Counted from the stretch's first letter, positions 44,284 through 54,899 are shown. The stretch: 64,000 nt of DNA from Acinetobacter sp. YWS30-1 (GCF_033558715.1 NZ_CP114606.1:1922001-1986000), one strand, 5' to 3'. Made by a program: numbers and translations. The notes: generated from the letters alone by a model not told the origin.

Positions 44284-44781
44284 ATGAGAAGCAGATTGAA
44301 TCAGAGAAAAATATTGATATATCTAGCGAGTTTGGCGATGGCCAGCTTAAGTCATGCTGAATTAAAAACAGCCTATACTATGGACTTAAGCACAGCAAAC
44401 CAACTTGCTGAGAACGTCATGCAGGCTTGTCAGAAAGCCAGCAAACCCGCTGCAGTCACAGTACTGGATCAAGGCGGCAATGTCCTGACCAGCCAACGGC
44501 ATGAATCTGTCGGAATTCACAATTTAACTGCATCACAGCGTAAAGCCTTTACTGCATACTCGACTAAGACAAATACATTAGATTTTATGCGTCATGCACA
44601 AAAGAACCCGGATGCACAGAATTTAAATACCTTGGATGAATTGTTATTACTGGGCGGCGGGGTGCCTGTAGTTTATAAAAACCAACTCATTGGCGCTGTT
44701 GGTGTCGCAGGCTCTGGTGGCTCTGAACAGGATCATCAGTGTGCCGTACAAGGCATTCAACATACTTTAAAACAACTTTAA
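44284..44781 (+). CDS. GlcG/HbpS-family heme-binding-like protein, periplasmic, 165 aa
   Basis: A signal peptide (KILIYLASLAMASLSHA) precedes a GlcG/HbpS domain: LSTANQLAENVMQACQK, AVTVLDQGGNVLTSQRH, ASQRKAFTAYSTKTNTLDF and the GGGVPVVYKNQLIGAVGVAG loop. Streptomyces HbpS binds heme and modulates a redox two-component sensor; GlcG-type proteins are otherwise poorly understood. Here it sits opposite a two-component system and just before hiuH, so it may report redox or heme state to the sensor. That is inference. Confidence 0.85.
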   Translation: MRSRLNQRKILIYLASLAMASLSHAELKTAYTMDLSTANQLAENVMQACQKASKPAAVTVLDQGGNVLTSQRHESVGIHNLTASQRKAFTAYSTKTNTLDFMRHAQKNPDAQNLNTLDELLLLGGGVPVVYKNQLIGAVGVAGSGGSEQDHQCAVQGIQHTLKQL

Positions 44782-44812
44782 TTTTATCCATCTCTAGAGT
44801 AGGAACAGACAA

Positions 44813-45211
44813 ATGAAAAAAATTATTTTTGGTGCTCTTCTAGCGGCGACAGCAAGCTTTTCTTTTGCACAGAATCCTTTAAGTGTGCATGTGCTGAATC
44901 AGGAAACTGGTCTGCCTTCCGCCAATGTCGCGGTGATTCTGGAAGCTCAGCAAGGTGACAAGTGGATAAAACTGAATGAGTTAAAAACAGATGCCAATGG
45001 CCGTATCAAAGAGTTTTATCCTAAAGATACAGCTTTACAGAAAGGCATCTATAAAGTGACCTTCAAAACCGGTGACTGGTTTAAGGCCAATAATCAACGC
45101 ACTTTCTTCCCTGAAGTACCTGTGGTATTTACGATTGACGGTGCTTTGGAGCACTATCATATTCCCTTATTACTGAGCTCTTATGGTTATTCAACCTATC
45201 GTGGTAACTAA
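44813..45211 (+). CDS. hiuH: Periplasmic 5-hydroxyisourate hydrolase (transthyretin-like), 132 aa
   Basis: A signal peptide of 19 residues (cleavage FSFA-Q) precedes a transthyretin-like domain close to E. coli HiuH (YedX). Catalytic residues are His26 in LSVHVLN, Arg64 in ANGRIKEF and His116 in EHYHIP. The C-terminal signature is YRGN (129-132) where the family has YRGS. The enzyme hydrolyses 5-hydroxyisourate formed from urate. The HprRS system in E. coli controls its hiuH, matching the context here. Confidence 0.93.
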   Translation: MKKIIFGALLAATASFSFAQNPLSVHVLNQETGLPSANVAVILEAQQGDKWIKLNELKTDANGRIKEFYPKDTALQKGIYKVTFKTGDWFKANNQRTFFPEVPVVFTIDGALEHYHIPLLLSSYGYSTYRGN

Positions 45212-45224
45212 TTCTTAATCCCTA

Positions 45225-45248
45225 AAAGCGTCATTTTCATGGCGCTTT
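45225..45248 (+). terminator. hiuH terminator
   Basis: AAAGCGTCAT and ATGGCGCTTT pair (one G-T) around TTTC and are followed by ATTTT. Confidence 0.75.
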
Positions 45249-45380
45249 ATTTTGATAAGTAAAATGGCTGCATTTCATCATTCATCTGGCTTTCGCTTGT
45301 TATTTATCTCCTAGAGTGCTATTTATGATTCATATAATTAATATTTTTAAAATAAGTGTATCTAAAAAAGGAGTTTTGCA

Positions 45381-45773
45381 ATGGATCAGCAAGTGAACCA
45401 GATGTTTAATCAGGACCGGTTAATTCAGTATCTCGGTGCGCATCTAATTTCTTATAACCACAATCATGCGAAGATTGAACTTAAAGTGTCTGAACAACAT
45501 TTACAGGGGCATCAGACCTGTAACGGCGCTGTGATTTTTGCATTAGCTGATGCTGCATTTGCCATTGCCTGCAATACCGGCGAATACCCAGCAGTCGGCC
45601 AACATTGTGGTATTCATTATCTGAAACCGGCACTGCTCGGTGATACCCTTACCGCCATAGCTGAACATAAAGCCAGTAGCGGTCGCAGTGGGATTTACGA
45701 TATTCAGATCCTGAATCAGGAAGATCAAATCGTGGCTGAATTCCGTGGAACCTCACGACTGATCGTTAAATAA
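45381..45773 (+). CDS. PaaI-type hotdog thioesterase, 130 aa
   Basis: Hotdog fold with the PaaI block NGAVIFALADAAFAIACN and the HCGIHYLKPALLGDTL strand, ending IVAEFRGTSRLI. PaaI hydrolyses hydroxylated phenylacetyl-CoA esters to prevent CoA trapping. In Acinetobacter paaI normally lies in the paa cluster; here it stands alone, so it might act on other acyl-CoAs. AAGGAG sits upstream of ATG 45381. Confidence 0.88.
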   Translation: MDQQVNQMFNQDRLIQYLGAHLISYNHNHAKIELKVSEQHLQGHQTCNGAVIFALADAAFAIACNTGEYPAVGQHCGIHYLKPALLGDTLTAIAEHKASSGRSGIYDIQILNQEDQIVAEFRGTSRLIVK

Positions 45774-45795
45774 TTATTCTAAAACTTAATGCAAT

Positions 45796-45827
45796 AAAAA
45801 AAACCGGTGCATCAACACCGGTTTTTT
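45796..45827. terminator. Bidirectional terminator
   Basis: ACCGGTG-CATCAA-CACCGGT flanked by an A-run and a T-run, between convergent genes. Confidence 0.85.
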
Positions 45828-45845
45828 AAAACAGCAAATGCTAAA

Positions 45846-47549
45846 TTAAGCTTTCAACCATTTCTCAGCTTTAGTTTGATCTTCAACTTTCAATTCAACT
45901 TCAGTCAGTTCAGAACCACCATTTTGAACGTCAAAAGTCATCAGCTCATCACGACGGAATGCATGGACAGTATAAGTACCTTCCTGTTTCGCATATTTCT
46001 CGACAAGTTTCGTCGTTGCTTTAAGTCCATCAATCGCCACAATCACATCATTCGCTGAAAGGCCCGCTTTCACCCCTGCTCCATCACGACGTGCAGACTG
46101 AACCAGCACACCTTCAGGCTTATCTACAAGTTTCAAACCAAATGGTAATGACTTGTCATTTTTCAGCGTATAGCTCACGCCAAATTCAGGTAATAACTGA
46201 TCTAATGGCAATTCATCAGTAGTATTGATCAGGTGATTAATCTGTTCTAACCAGTTATCACCAGTCAATTCCTGACACAATTCGAAAATAGTGCGTTCAT
46301 TGACCTGAATGCCATTTTGCGTATTTTCATATAGCTTACGCATCAAAGCGTCCAGACTTGAGCCACGCAGACGTAAACCTAGATCCAGACAAAGTGCAAC
46401 TAAACAGCCTTTATTGTAGTAGCTGGTACCGGCATTATTTGAGTTTTCATCCTGACGATAGAATTTTACCCAGGCATCAAAGCTAGACTCAGATACTGAC
46501 TGAATAAAACGTCCCGGGTTTTGCAAATAACGGTCAATCTGCGCTTTGAGCAATGCAATATAAGATTCCTGATTAATCACGCCACTACGGAGCAGAATCA
46601 GGTCATCATAATACGACGTAAACCCTTCAAAGATCCAAAGCAAAGAGGTATAGCCTTCTTTATTTAGATCATAATTCACGAAGTTTTCTGGACGAATAAA
46701 TTTCACTAACCATGAATGGAAATACTCATGACTACATAGGCCAAGGAAACGCTGATAATCTTTCGATGGCTCTTCAGGCTCATCTACTTTAGGGAAATCA
46801 TCACGCGGTGTAATCAGACTGGTTGAGTTTGGATGCTCCAAACCGCCATAGCTGTTCCCGGTGGCTATGGTCATAAAGGTATAATCATTGAATGGCGCAG
46901 AACCGAACATGGAAATTTCTGTCGCACAGATTTTTTCAATGTCCTGCTTCATACGCTGTTCATTCATCGCATGCTTGCCTGACACCACAAACTCATGCGG
47001 AATGCCATTGGCTTCAAAGCTGAAACGGGTCTGCTCTGCCAGTTCAAACGGCGCATCAATCAGTTCAGCATAGTTTTTAGCTTTTAAGGTATAACGACCT
47101 TTGACCAGACTTTTAGCCTGCATACCTGTCGCAAGCTGGAAATGTTTTAGCTCATCCGGCAGGAATACTTCTACTTCAATTTCTTTATGTTCCTGACCTT
47201 CCAGCCCTAAACATGCACAAGCCGGGTTCACATAAAGACGGTTTTGATCCACATATGCACCACGAACAGACAGGTCATACGCATAGACATCATATTCCAC
47301 CGTAATCAGTTCATGATCCGTATTGAATAAACGCCATTTATTCTTTTCAAACTTCTGGATTTGTAGCTGGCGTCCATCCTCATCATAAGCCTTGACTGCT
47401 TCAATATGCTTGGAGAACTCGCGAATCAGGTAACTGCCCGGAATCCAGGTCGGTAAAGAAAGGACTTGCGTTGGGTCTGCTAAAAAGCGAAGAGTTACGT
47501 GAATAAGGTGCTGACGATAATCGTCAAATTCGATTTGATAATGCAACAT
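45846..47549 (-). CDS. M61 family glycyl aminopeptidase with PDZ domain, 567 aa
   Basis: An N-terminal beta domain (LSLPTWIPGSYLIREFSKHI is the M61 signature), the zinc motif His274-Glu275-x-x-His278 in SHEYFHSW with third ligand Glu308 in WIFEGFTSYY, and a C-terminal PDZ domain with DGAGVKAGLSANDVIVAIDG. M61 enzymes remove N-terminal Gly or Ala. No signal peptide is visible. ATG 47549 fits the family start (MLHYQIEF); the upstream ATG adds seven residues. Confidence 0.92.
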   Translation of the reverse strand: MLHYQIEFDDYRQHLIHVTLRFLADPTQVLSLPTWIPGSYLIREFSKHIEAVKAYDEDGRQLQIQKFEKNKWRLFNTDHELITVEYDVYAYDLSVRGAYVDQNRLYVNPACACLGLEGQEHKEIEVEVFLPDELKHFQLATGMQAKSLVKGRYTLKAKNYAELIDAPFELAEQTRFSFEANGIPHEFVVSGKHAMNEQRMKQDIEKICATEISMFGSAPFNDYTFMTIATGNSYGGLEHPNSTSLITPRDDFPKVDEPEEPSKDYQRFLGLCSHEYFHSWLVKFIRPENFVNYDLNKEGYTSLLWIFEGFTSYYDDLILLRSGVINQESYIALLKAQIDRYLQNPGRFIQSVSESSFDAWVKFYRQDENSNNAGTSYYNKGCLVALCLDLGLRLRGSSLDALMRKLYENTQNGIQVNERTIFELCQELTGDNWLEQINHLINTTDELPLDQLLPEFGVSYTLKNDKSLPFGLKLVDKPEGVLVQSARRDGAGVKAGLSANDVIVAIDGLKATTKLVEKYAKQEGTYTVHAFRRDELMTFDVQNGGSELTEVELKVEDQTKAEKWLKA

Positions 47550-47724
47550 AATGGGCGATATAAAATACAAATAAATGAGTTATAGCTTAGCTTAGCATTT
47601 TTTAGGCCAGTATTGCTTAGCTGTCGCATTTGTCTACATTTCTGACTAGCTATCCTTAAAAAAAAGGCATAGCATGCGTGAAAATTAAATCGTTCATCGA
47701 CCGGTTGGTTATTAAGGAACACCT

Positions 47725-49038
47725 TTGAAATACATCATCTCACTGCTTGCAGTTCTCAGCCTGTTTGTGCCTGCAATTTCATATGCTGCCCTTCTGAATA
47801 TTTTGCCTGAAAGCGTTGAAGCAGAAGCATGGACCATTCTTGATTCACAGTCAGGCCAGGTCATTGCCGAACACAATGCCGACGTTCAACGTGCTCCAGC
47901 TTCCCTCACCAAAATGATGGTCGCTTATATTGCATTGAAAGAAATTCAGGCGGGTAAATTAGATAAAAGTGAAGTATTAACTGCAACACCGATTGTGAAA
48001 ACAGTGATGTGGGATGAGTCACAAATGTACCTGAAAGAAGGTGAGCAGATTTCGATTGATCAACTTCTGGCAGGTCTGATTATCATGTCGGCGAATGATG
48101 CTGCTGTGACATTGGCAGAAAAAATTTCAGGTGATATTCCGAGCTTTGTCGAGCGAATGAATCGGGAAGCAAAAGCTTTAGGTATGGTTCATACCCATTT
48201 CCAGAATCCGGCCGGTATTACCATGCCTGAGCACTATTCTACTGCAGCGGATCTGGCGCGTTTGTCGGCAGCTGTAGTCAATCAAACTCCGGACTATCTA
48301 TATTATTCCAAACAGCCAAGTTTTACCTATAACAACTATTTCCACCGTGCCACTAACCGTGTGTTGCAAGTGGACTCAAGCGTCGATGGTTTAAAAACTG
48401 GCTTTACTCGTGCAGCCGGCTATAACCTGGCGCTCACCGCCAATCGTCCAACTTATGATATGGAACTGCCCCACCGTCGTTTGATCGTGGTTGTTCTAGG
48501 TACCAAAAGTGCTGCCAAACGCGCTGAAGTGTCGCATAAGTTGATGAATCTGGCGTATACCTATACCCGTAATGAAGTCGCCATTAAAGACAAACAGCTA
48601 CTCGCTGAATTACCGGTGATCAAATCGACTTTGAAAATGTTTAAGGTTCAGACTAAACAGCCGCAGATTATTACGACATCTTTATATGATCAGAATTATG
48701 CCATTGACCTGAACCAGTTCGATCAAAACCATCAACGGGTAATGTTAAATACAGGTGATGGTGTAATGCAAAGCATTGAACCGCTCCATGAAACCCAAAC
48801 TCATATCAATGTAGAAATGACTGCTTCTGAGTTAATTGCACCTATGGCCAAAGTGATGCCATTAGCGACGATTCATGTCTATCAGAATAATCAGCTTATT
48901 CGTACCATCCAGATTGAAGATATGGTGGAACTTGAAGAAGCCAGTTTCTTCCAGAAATTTCTGAGCTGGTTATCCAGCTTCTTTAGCATCTTTGCAGAAA
49001 GTGCACCAAGTGCCAAACTCTATCCAATCCAGAAATAA
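47725..49038 (+). CDS. dacC: D-alanyl-D-alanine carboxypeptidase, PBP5/6 type, 437 aa
   Basis: A signal peptide (KYIISLLAVLSLFVPAISYA), then the serine DD-peptidase motifs Ser60-x-x-Lys63 (ASLTKM), Ser122-Ala-Asn124 (MSANDAA) and Lys224-Thr-Gly226 (LKTGFTRAAGYN). The C-terminal PBP5 domain ends in an amphipathic stretch (FFQKFLSWLSSFFSIF) for membrane attachment. It trims the stem peptide of peptidoglycan in the periplasm. The start is TTG with AAGGAA six bases upstream; no ATG is available without losing the signal peptide. Confidence 0.95.
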   Translation: MKYIISLLAVLSLFVPAISYAALLNILPESVEAEAWTILDSQSGQVIAEHNADVQRAPASLTKMMVAYIALKEIQAGKLDKSEVLTATPIVKTVMWDESQMYLKEGEQISIDQLLAGLIIMSANDAAVTLAEKISGDIPSFVERMNREAKALGMVHTHFQNPAGITMPEHYSTAADLARLSAAVVNQTPDYLYYSKQPSFTYNNYFHRATNRVLQVDSSVDGLKTGFTRAAGYNLALTANRPTYDMELPHRRLIVVVLGTKSAAKRAEVSHKLMNLAYTYTRNEVAIKDKQLLAELPVIKSTLKMFKVQTKQPQIITTSLYDQNYAIDLNQFDQNHQRVMLNTGDGVMQSIEPLHETQTHINVEMTASELIAPMAKVMPLATIHVYQNNQLIRTIQIEDMVELEEASFFQKFLSWLSSFFSIFAESAPSAKLYPIQK

Positions 49039-49050
49039 ACACTGAATACA

Positions 49051-49079
49051 GTTAGAAGGCCTCTCATTTGCCTTCTAAC
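49051..49079 (+). terminator. Hairpin after dacC
   Basis: GTTAGAAGGC and GCCTTCTAAC form a perfect ten-pair stem, but it is followed by C6 rather than T, so termination is doubtful. Confidence 0.45.
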
Positions 49080-49251
49080 CCCCCCTTAAATTTCTCCCTT
49101 TTCTCTCGTCAATTTTACCTCCCCTGACATAATTGCTACGTTTTGTAATTTGTATAACAATTCTAATCAAGACGGCCTGCTGCCCATGCCATAGTATATT
49201 TGGTCTAAATTTCTCTTATTTTTATTAGAAAAATAAATAGGTTAATAATAT

Positions 49252-50538
49252 ATGACAGCACATCTAATCGTAATTGTAGGTGGCGGCGCAGGTGGATTGG
49301 AGCTGGCTACTCAACTGGGCGAAACCTTAGGCAAAAGTGGTAAAGCGCATATTACGCTGGTAGATCAGAAACTGACGCATATCTGGAAACCCTTATTGCA
49401 TGAAATTGCTGCAGGTACGCTTAATCCGCATGCAGAAGAAACCAATTATTTTAGTCATGCTGCAGCTCATAATTATCACTTTGTGCTGGGAACATTTGTT
49501 GATCTGGATCGTGAAGCTAAGGAAATTATTCTGGAAACAGATTACTTTTCTAAAAAATCCCAGCCTAAACAGAAGAAACACATCAGCTATGACACGCTAG
49601 TGCTAGCATTAGGTTCTACTTCCAATGATTTTAATACGGAAGGTGTTGCCCAATACTGTCATTTTCTCGACAGCCGCCAGCAGGCCGATGTCTTCCAGCA
49701 GGATCTGCTACATCTTTATCTCAATGCTCAAAATCAAACCTCTTCCCGTGAGCTTAAAATTGCCATTATTGGAGCCGGTGCAACTGGTGTAGAACTGGCT
49801 GCCGAGCTGGTGATCGCCAAACAAAACTTTTTTAAATATGGTCTGAACAAGATTGATCCAAATAAAGTCAAAATCACTTTGATTGAAGCCGCTGATCGGA
49901 TCTTACCTGCACTGTCTGAGAAAATGGCTGAACACACCATGGAGCAACTCGATCGTCTAGGTATTGAGGTATTAACCAGTCATAGGGTCGCTAAAGTCGA
50001 TGAAGACCAGATTTATTTTGCTGATGGTTCAAGCCTCGAAGCAGAAATTAAAGTCTGGGCTGCTGGAATTAAAGCACCTGAAGTTCTGGCAAAACTTAAA
50101 GAGCTGGAAAAAGACAATATTAATCGCCTAAAAGTTTATGCAACTCTGCAAACTTTATCAGACCCGGATATTTTCGTTTTTGGTGATTGTGCGCACTGTC
50201 AGCCTGAAGCAGATCAACCGGTTTTAGGCCCACGTGCGCAGGTTGCCAGCCAGCAGGCTGCTTTTCTGGTCAGAGCCTTAAAAGCACGCATTAATGGCGA
50301 AAGCTATTTACCGATGTTCAAGTTTTCTGACAAAGGTTCATTAGTGTCTTTAAGTCAAAACAGCGCTGTCGGTGAATTATTGGGTCAGGTCAATGTTCAA
50401 GGCTTTGTCGCGAAATCCATGTATGTATCCCTATACCGGATTCATCAGGCCACCATTCATGGCTATACCCATGCTGGCCTATTAACTGCCAAAGACTTTG
50501 TTACACGAAAAATTGCACCCAAGCTGAAATTGCATTGA
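49252..50538 (+). CDS. ndh: Type II NADH:quinone oxidoreductase, 428 aa
   Basis: Two Rossmann dinucleotide motifs: VIVGGGAGGLELATQLGE (FAD) at the N terminus and IAIIGAGATGVELAAELV (NADH) near 170. The FAD-contact DIFVFGDCAHCQP and the C-terminal HQATIHGYTHAGLL membrane-binding region complete the family. It oxidises NADH without proton pumping at the inner membrane. It is a single gene with its own upstream region. Confidence 0.94.
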   Translation: MTAHLIVIVGGGAGGLELATQLGETLGKSGKAHITLVDQKLTHIWKPLLHEIAAGTLNPHAEETNYFSHAAAHNYHFVLGTFVDLDREAKEIILETDYFSKKSQPKQKKHISYDTLVLALGSTSNDFNTEGVAQYCHFLDSRQQADVFQQDLLHLYLNAQNQTSSRELKIAIIGAGATGVELAAELVIAKQNFFKYGLNKIDPNKVKITLIEAADRILPALSEKMAEHTMEQLDRLGIEVLTSHRVAKVDEDQIYFADGSSLEAEIKVWAAGIKAPEVLAKLKELEKDNINRLKVYATLQTLSDPDIFVFGDCAHCQPEADQPVLGPRAQVASQQAAFLVRALKARINGESYLPMFKFSDKGSLVSLSQNSAVGELLGQVNVQGFVAKSMYVSLYRIHQATIHGYTHAGLLTAKDFVTRKIAPKLKLH

Positions 50539-50674
50539 AATTGTAAATATTGTCCTCATATATGAAAAAATCGTCATTAAACATGTCAAATTGCATTTTT
50601 TTGCTATTTTTAGTCTACAAAAATACAATTTCACTTTATGATGTACCCTTAAAAAATTGAATGGATCAATTAAT

Positions 50675-51157
50675 ATGACTGCTATTGCAAATAACCTCGT
50701 GGTTTCTTTCCACTACACATTGACTAACGCAGAGGGTGAAACTCTCGACAAATCTCAAGGTGAACCACTTGCCTATTTGCACGGTGCAGGTAACATCATC
50801 CCTGGTTTAGAAAAAGCTTTAGAAGGCAAAACTGTTGGTGAAAAATTCACTGTAAATGTTCCTGCTGCTGAAGGCTATGGCGAATATAACCCAGAGCTAG
50901 TGCAAGAAGTGCCTAAACAAATGTTCCAAGGTGTAGACAACATCCAAGCAGGCATGCAATTCCAAGCACAAACTGATGACGGCGTTCAAATCGTAACTGT
51001 TAAAGCAGTTGAAGGTGACAACGTAGTTGTTGATGCTAACTTCCCGCTTGCTGGTCAAGATTTAACTTTCGAAGTTGAAATCGTGTCTATCCGTGAACCT
51101 TCTCAAGAAGAACTTGATCACGGTCACGTACACGGTGCAGGTGGTCACCACCACTAA
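50675..51157 (+). CDS. slyD: SlyD-type FKBP peptidyl-prolyl isomerase, 160 aa
   Basis: The FKBP domain starts VVSFHYTLTNAEGETLDKS, with GAGNIIPGLEKALEGK and the inserted-flap region GYGEYNPELVQEVPKQMF typical of SlyD. The C terminus is a short His-rich tail (HGHVHGAGGHHH), suited to binding nickel or other metals. It is a cytosolic folding helper and metallochaperone. ATG 50675 is chosen because the family starts near MTAIANN; the upstream codon at 50657 adds six residues. Confidence 0.94.
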   Translation: MTAIANNLVVSFHYTLTNAEGETLDKSQGEPLAYLHGAGNIIPGLEKALEGKTVGEKFTVNVPAAEGYGEYNPELVQEVPKQMFQGVDNIQAGMQFQAQTDDGVQIVTVKAVEGDNVVVDANFPLAGQDLTFEVEIVSIREPSQEELDHGHVHGAGGHHH

Positions 51158-51177
51158 GACTTCCCGGTCTTTAGCAC

Positions 51178-51208
51178 AAAAAGGCAAAGTGAAAACTTTG
51201 CCTTTTTT
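51178..51208 (+). terminator. slyD terminator
   Basis: AAGGCAAAGT-GAAA-ACTTTGCCTT followed by T, 20 bases after the stop. Confidence 0.9.
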
Positions 51209-51230
51209 ATTGCCTTAAGATTTTAAATAT

Positions 51231-51259
51231 AAAAAAGCAGGACTACTGCCCTGCTTTTC
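51231..51259 (-). terminator. Terminator of the M48 gene
   Basis: On the minus strand AAAAGCAGG and CCTGCTTTT pair around an eight-base loop and end in T6, 38 bases after the stop of the gene at 51297. Confidence 0.8.
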
Positions 51260-51296
51260 ATCATTAAAATCGCGAATCACTCAAATTACGCAATCA

Positions 51297-52070
51297 TTAA
51301 CGTTTGTTATAGATCTGCATTGCTGCTGGCAGATTTTGACGCATTGCTGCGATACGCTGACTGTTCGATGGGTGAGTAGACAGGAAAGTCGCGCCAGTGC
51401 TACCACCTTCAAGCTTGTTCATTTTTTCCCAAAGAGTAATCGCTGCATTCGGGTTATAGCCAGCACGCGCCATGAGAGTTAAACCGCCCTGATCAGCACG
51501 GCTTTCTAGGTTACGTGAGTAAGGCAAGCCGATACCAATCTGGCTACCCAATTGTGCTACTGCAGCACCACCTTGTCCTACGCCCGCTGCATTTAAACCA
51601 ATACCCAATGCCAGATCAGTCAGGGCTTGTGCACCAAGTTTCTGTTTCGCGTGCTCTTCCAGGGCATGGACCATTTCATGACCCATAATGGCTGCGATCT
51701 CAGCATCGGTCAGATTCAACTTATTCACGATACCGGTATAGAACACCACTTTACCACCAGGTGCGACAAAAGCGTTGACCTGATCAGATTTTAGTACGGC
51801 TAACTGCCATTGGAATGCAGTACCCGTCTGGTTCAGCTGGTTGGCATAAGGTTTTAAACGGTTAAAAACAGCATTAATACGACTATATGTCGCTGAACTG
51901 GTATCCAGCTGGCCTTTCGCTTTAGCGTCTGCCACCATGGCATTGTAGCTTTGGCTGGCTGAAGCATTTAAAGTCGCAGTATCTGCACCTGCAATATCGG
52001 CAATAGTTGTACAACCAGACAAAGTAATGGCTGCGGCTGCACCCATACCTAACAAGAATTTATTTTTCAT
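51297..52070 (-). CDS. M48 family metalloprotease lipoprotein (paralogue A), 257 aa
   Basis: A signal peptide with lipobox LSGC (Cys20) and zinc motif His131-Glu132-x-x-His135 in MGHEMVHALEEH; the third ligand is in NLESRADQGGLTLMARAGY. NAFVAPGGKVVFYTGIV is the family substrate-cleft block. Such LoiP/BepA-like proteases act on outer-membrane proteins in the periplasm. A close paralogue lies 515 bases upstream on the same strand with a small membrane gene between. Confidence 0.92.
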   Translation of the reverse strand: MKNKFLLGMGAAAAITLSGCTTIADIAGADTATLNASASQSYNAMVADAKAKGQLDTSSATYSRINAVFNRLKPYANQLNQTGTAFQWQLAVLKSDQVNAFVAPGGKVVFYTGIVNKLNLTDAEIAAIMGHEMVHALEEHAKQKLGAQALTDLALGIGLNAAGVGQGGAAVAQLGSQIGIGLPYSRNLESRADQGGLTLMARAGYNPNAAITLWEKMNKLEGGSTGATFLSTHPSNSQRIAAMRQNLPAAMQIYNKR

Positions 52071-52182
52071 TATAGTGACTCCACCATAAGCAAAAGGTTA
52101 ATTTACATTGTAAAAAATTATAAGTTAAAGGCCGGATCAACTAAATGTACAATTACTTCATCTTGTTATATTTTATGTAATT

Positions 52183-52491
52183 TTAACCCCAATACTGTAT
52201 CGTAAGCCAATAAATCAGACAGACAATATTTAAACCTAAATATAAATAACACAAAGGTTTAATTTTTTCTTCTAAAATTTCACTTTTACGCTTAAAAAAT
52301 AGAAAAGCATTCTGTAACAAGATGACCGGTACCAATACACAGGCAATGATCACACTCAAGCCAATGAATGCCCCATAAATAATGTCAGGATCCTGAGTTT
52401 GGGCACGGATAATCAGCATCGCAATGGTCGGTGCGCCGCCCATCGCGAATAACAAGGAATAGAACATCGTTCCCGAGATATTTTTATGCAT
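52183..52491 (-). CDS. Small integral membrane protein, 102 aa
   Basis: Three hydrophobic spans: MFYSLLFAMGGAPTIAMLII, GAFIGLSVIIACVLVPVILL and LYLGLNIVCLIYWLTI. No family recognised. It sits between two M48 paralogues on the same strand, so it may be co-expressed with them, although no ribosome site stands out. Confidence 0.65.
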   Translation of the reverse strand: MHKNISGTMFYSLLFAMGGAPTIAMLIIRAQTQDPDIIYGAFIGLSVIIACVLVPVILLQNAFLFFKRKSEILEEKIKPLCYLYLGLNIVCLIYWLTIQYWG

Positions 52492-52584
52492 CCTGCATAC
52501 TCATATTTTATTTTGTTTTATTCTAACAAGCGCCATGCCACTGCACAGCACTTGCTGTTAAGACTTTAGTCCTGAATTTCCAAA

Positions 52585-53370
52585 TTATTTCTTAGCCTTA
52601 TATACCGTCATCGCTTCAGGCATCAGCTGTTGCAAGGCTGCAATTCGGTCATCATTTGTTGGATGCGTAGATGTAAATTTATTCAGGACGCTATTGCCAC
52701 GGCTGTCTTGCGCATTCATTTTTTGCCACAACGTAATCGCTGCATTCGGGTTATAGCCCGCTCGTGCCATTAGCATGAGCCCGCCTTTATCGGCACGGCT
52801 TTCCAGATTACGTGAGAATGGCAAGCCCACACCAAATTGAGCACCCATATCCAGCAGTAGCCCACCATAACCACCAGCGGACTGCCCGACATACTTGCTA
52901 CCGATACTTACTGCCAAATCGGTAAGTGCTTGCGCTCCTACCTTATTTTTAGAATGTTCCTCAAGCGCGTGCACCATTTCATGTCCCATGATGGCAGCAA
53001 CTTCATCGTCTGTAAGTTTTAGTGTGTCGACAATACCCGTATAGAAAACCACCTTGCCACCTGGTGCGACATAGGCATTAATCTCGTTAGATTTGATCAC
53101 AGCCACTTGCCAGTCAAACTTCTGCCCAGTCTGATTCAGTTGATCCGCATACGGCTTCATTTTCAGGAAAACCCGATTTACTTTTTTATAGGTGGCAGAA
53201 GTCGTATCCAGAATCTGTTTCTGCTTGGCCTCTGTCAGCATCTGATTATAGCTTTGTGCTGCACTCAGATTTAATGTAGCTGAATCAGCTCCCATCAAAT
53301 CTGCAACCGTAGTACACCCCGTTAATGTGGTCGCAATGACCATCCCCGCCAATAAATTTTTATATTTCAT
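52585..53370 (-). CDS. M48 family metalloprotease lipoprotein (paralogue B), 261 aa
   Basis: Lipobox LTGC (Cys19), zinc motif His130-Glu131-x-x-His134 in MGHEMVHALEEH and SRNLESRADKGGLMLM for the third ligand. It is clearly duplicated from paralogue A; most blocks are the same (NAYVAPGGKVVFYTGIV), but the middle loop with SAGGYGGLLLDMGAQFG differs. Both keep all catalytic residues, so both are likely active and perhaps differ in substrate or stress response. Confidence 0.92.
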   Translation of the reverse strand: MKYKNLLAGMVIATTLTGCTTVADLMGADSATLNLSAAQSYNQMLTEAKQKQILDTTSATYKKVNRVFLKMKPYADQLNQTGQKFDWQVAVIKSNEINAYVAPGGKVVFYTGIVDTLKLTDDEVAAIMGHEMVHALEEHSKNKVGAQALTDLAVSIGSKYVGQSAGGYGGLLLDMGAQFGVGLPFSRNLESRADKGGLMLMARAGYNPNAAITLWQKMNAQDSRGNSVLNKFTSTHPTNDDRIAALQQLMPEAMTVYKAKK

Positions 53371-53450
53371 GACCTTCTCAAATATATAAGGTCAAAACAT
53401 CATAAAGAATCCGAACAGGTTTTCAATCATTTTTATAAGCTCGCTCAAAT

Positions 53451-53480
53451 AAAAAACCCTGTGAAATCACAGGGTTTTTT
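53451..53480 (-). terminator. purA terminator
   Basis: AAAAAACCCTGTG-AAAT-CACAGGGTTTTTT, symmetrical, 20 bases after the purA stop. Confidence 0.9.
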
Positions 53481-53500
53481 ATCATTTTCAGCTTAAAGAA

Positions 53501-54835
<1,335 letters not shown>

Positions 54836-54899
54836 TCATGCTGTTAAAGTTGAAAGTCCCACTCAGCGACATGAACACTGAGTAAAACAATTAAAGCGA

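Noticed and set aside
49051..49085. Hairpin followed by C6 after dacC as a regulatory RNA
   Set aside because: A stable stem is present but nothing suggests an independent promoter; listed only as a weak terminator.
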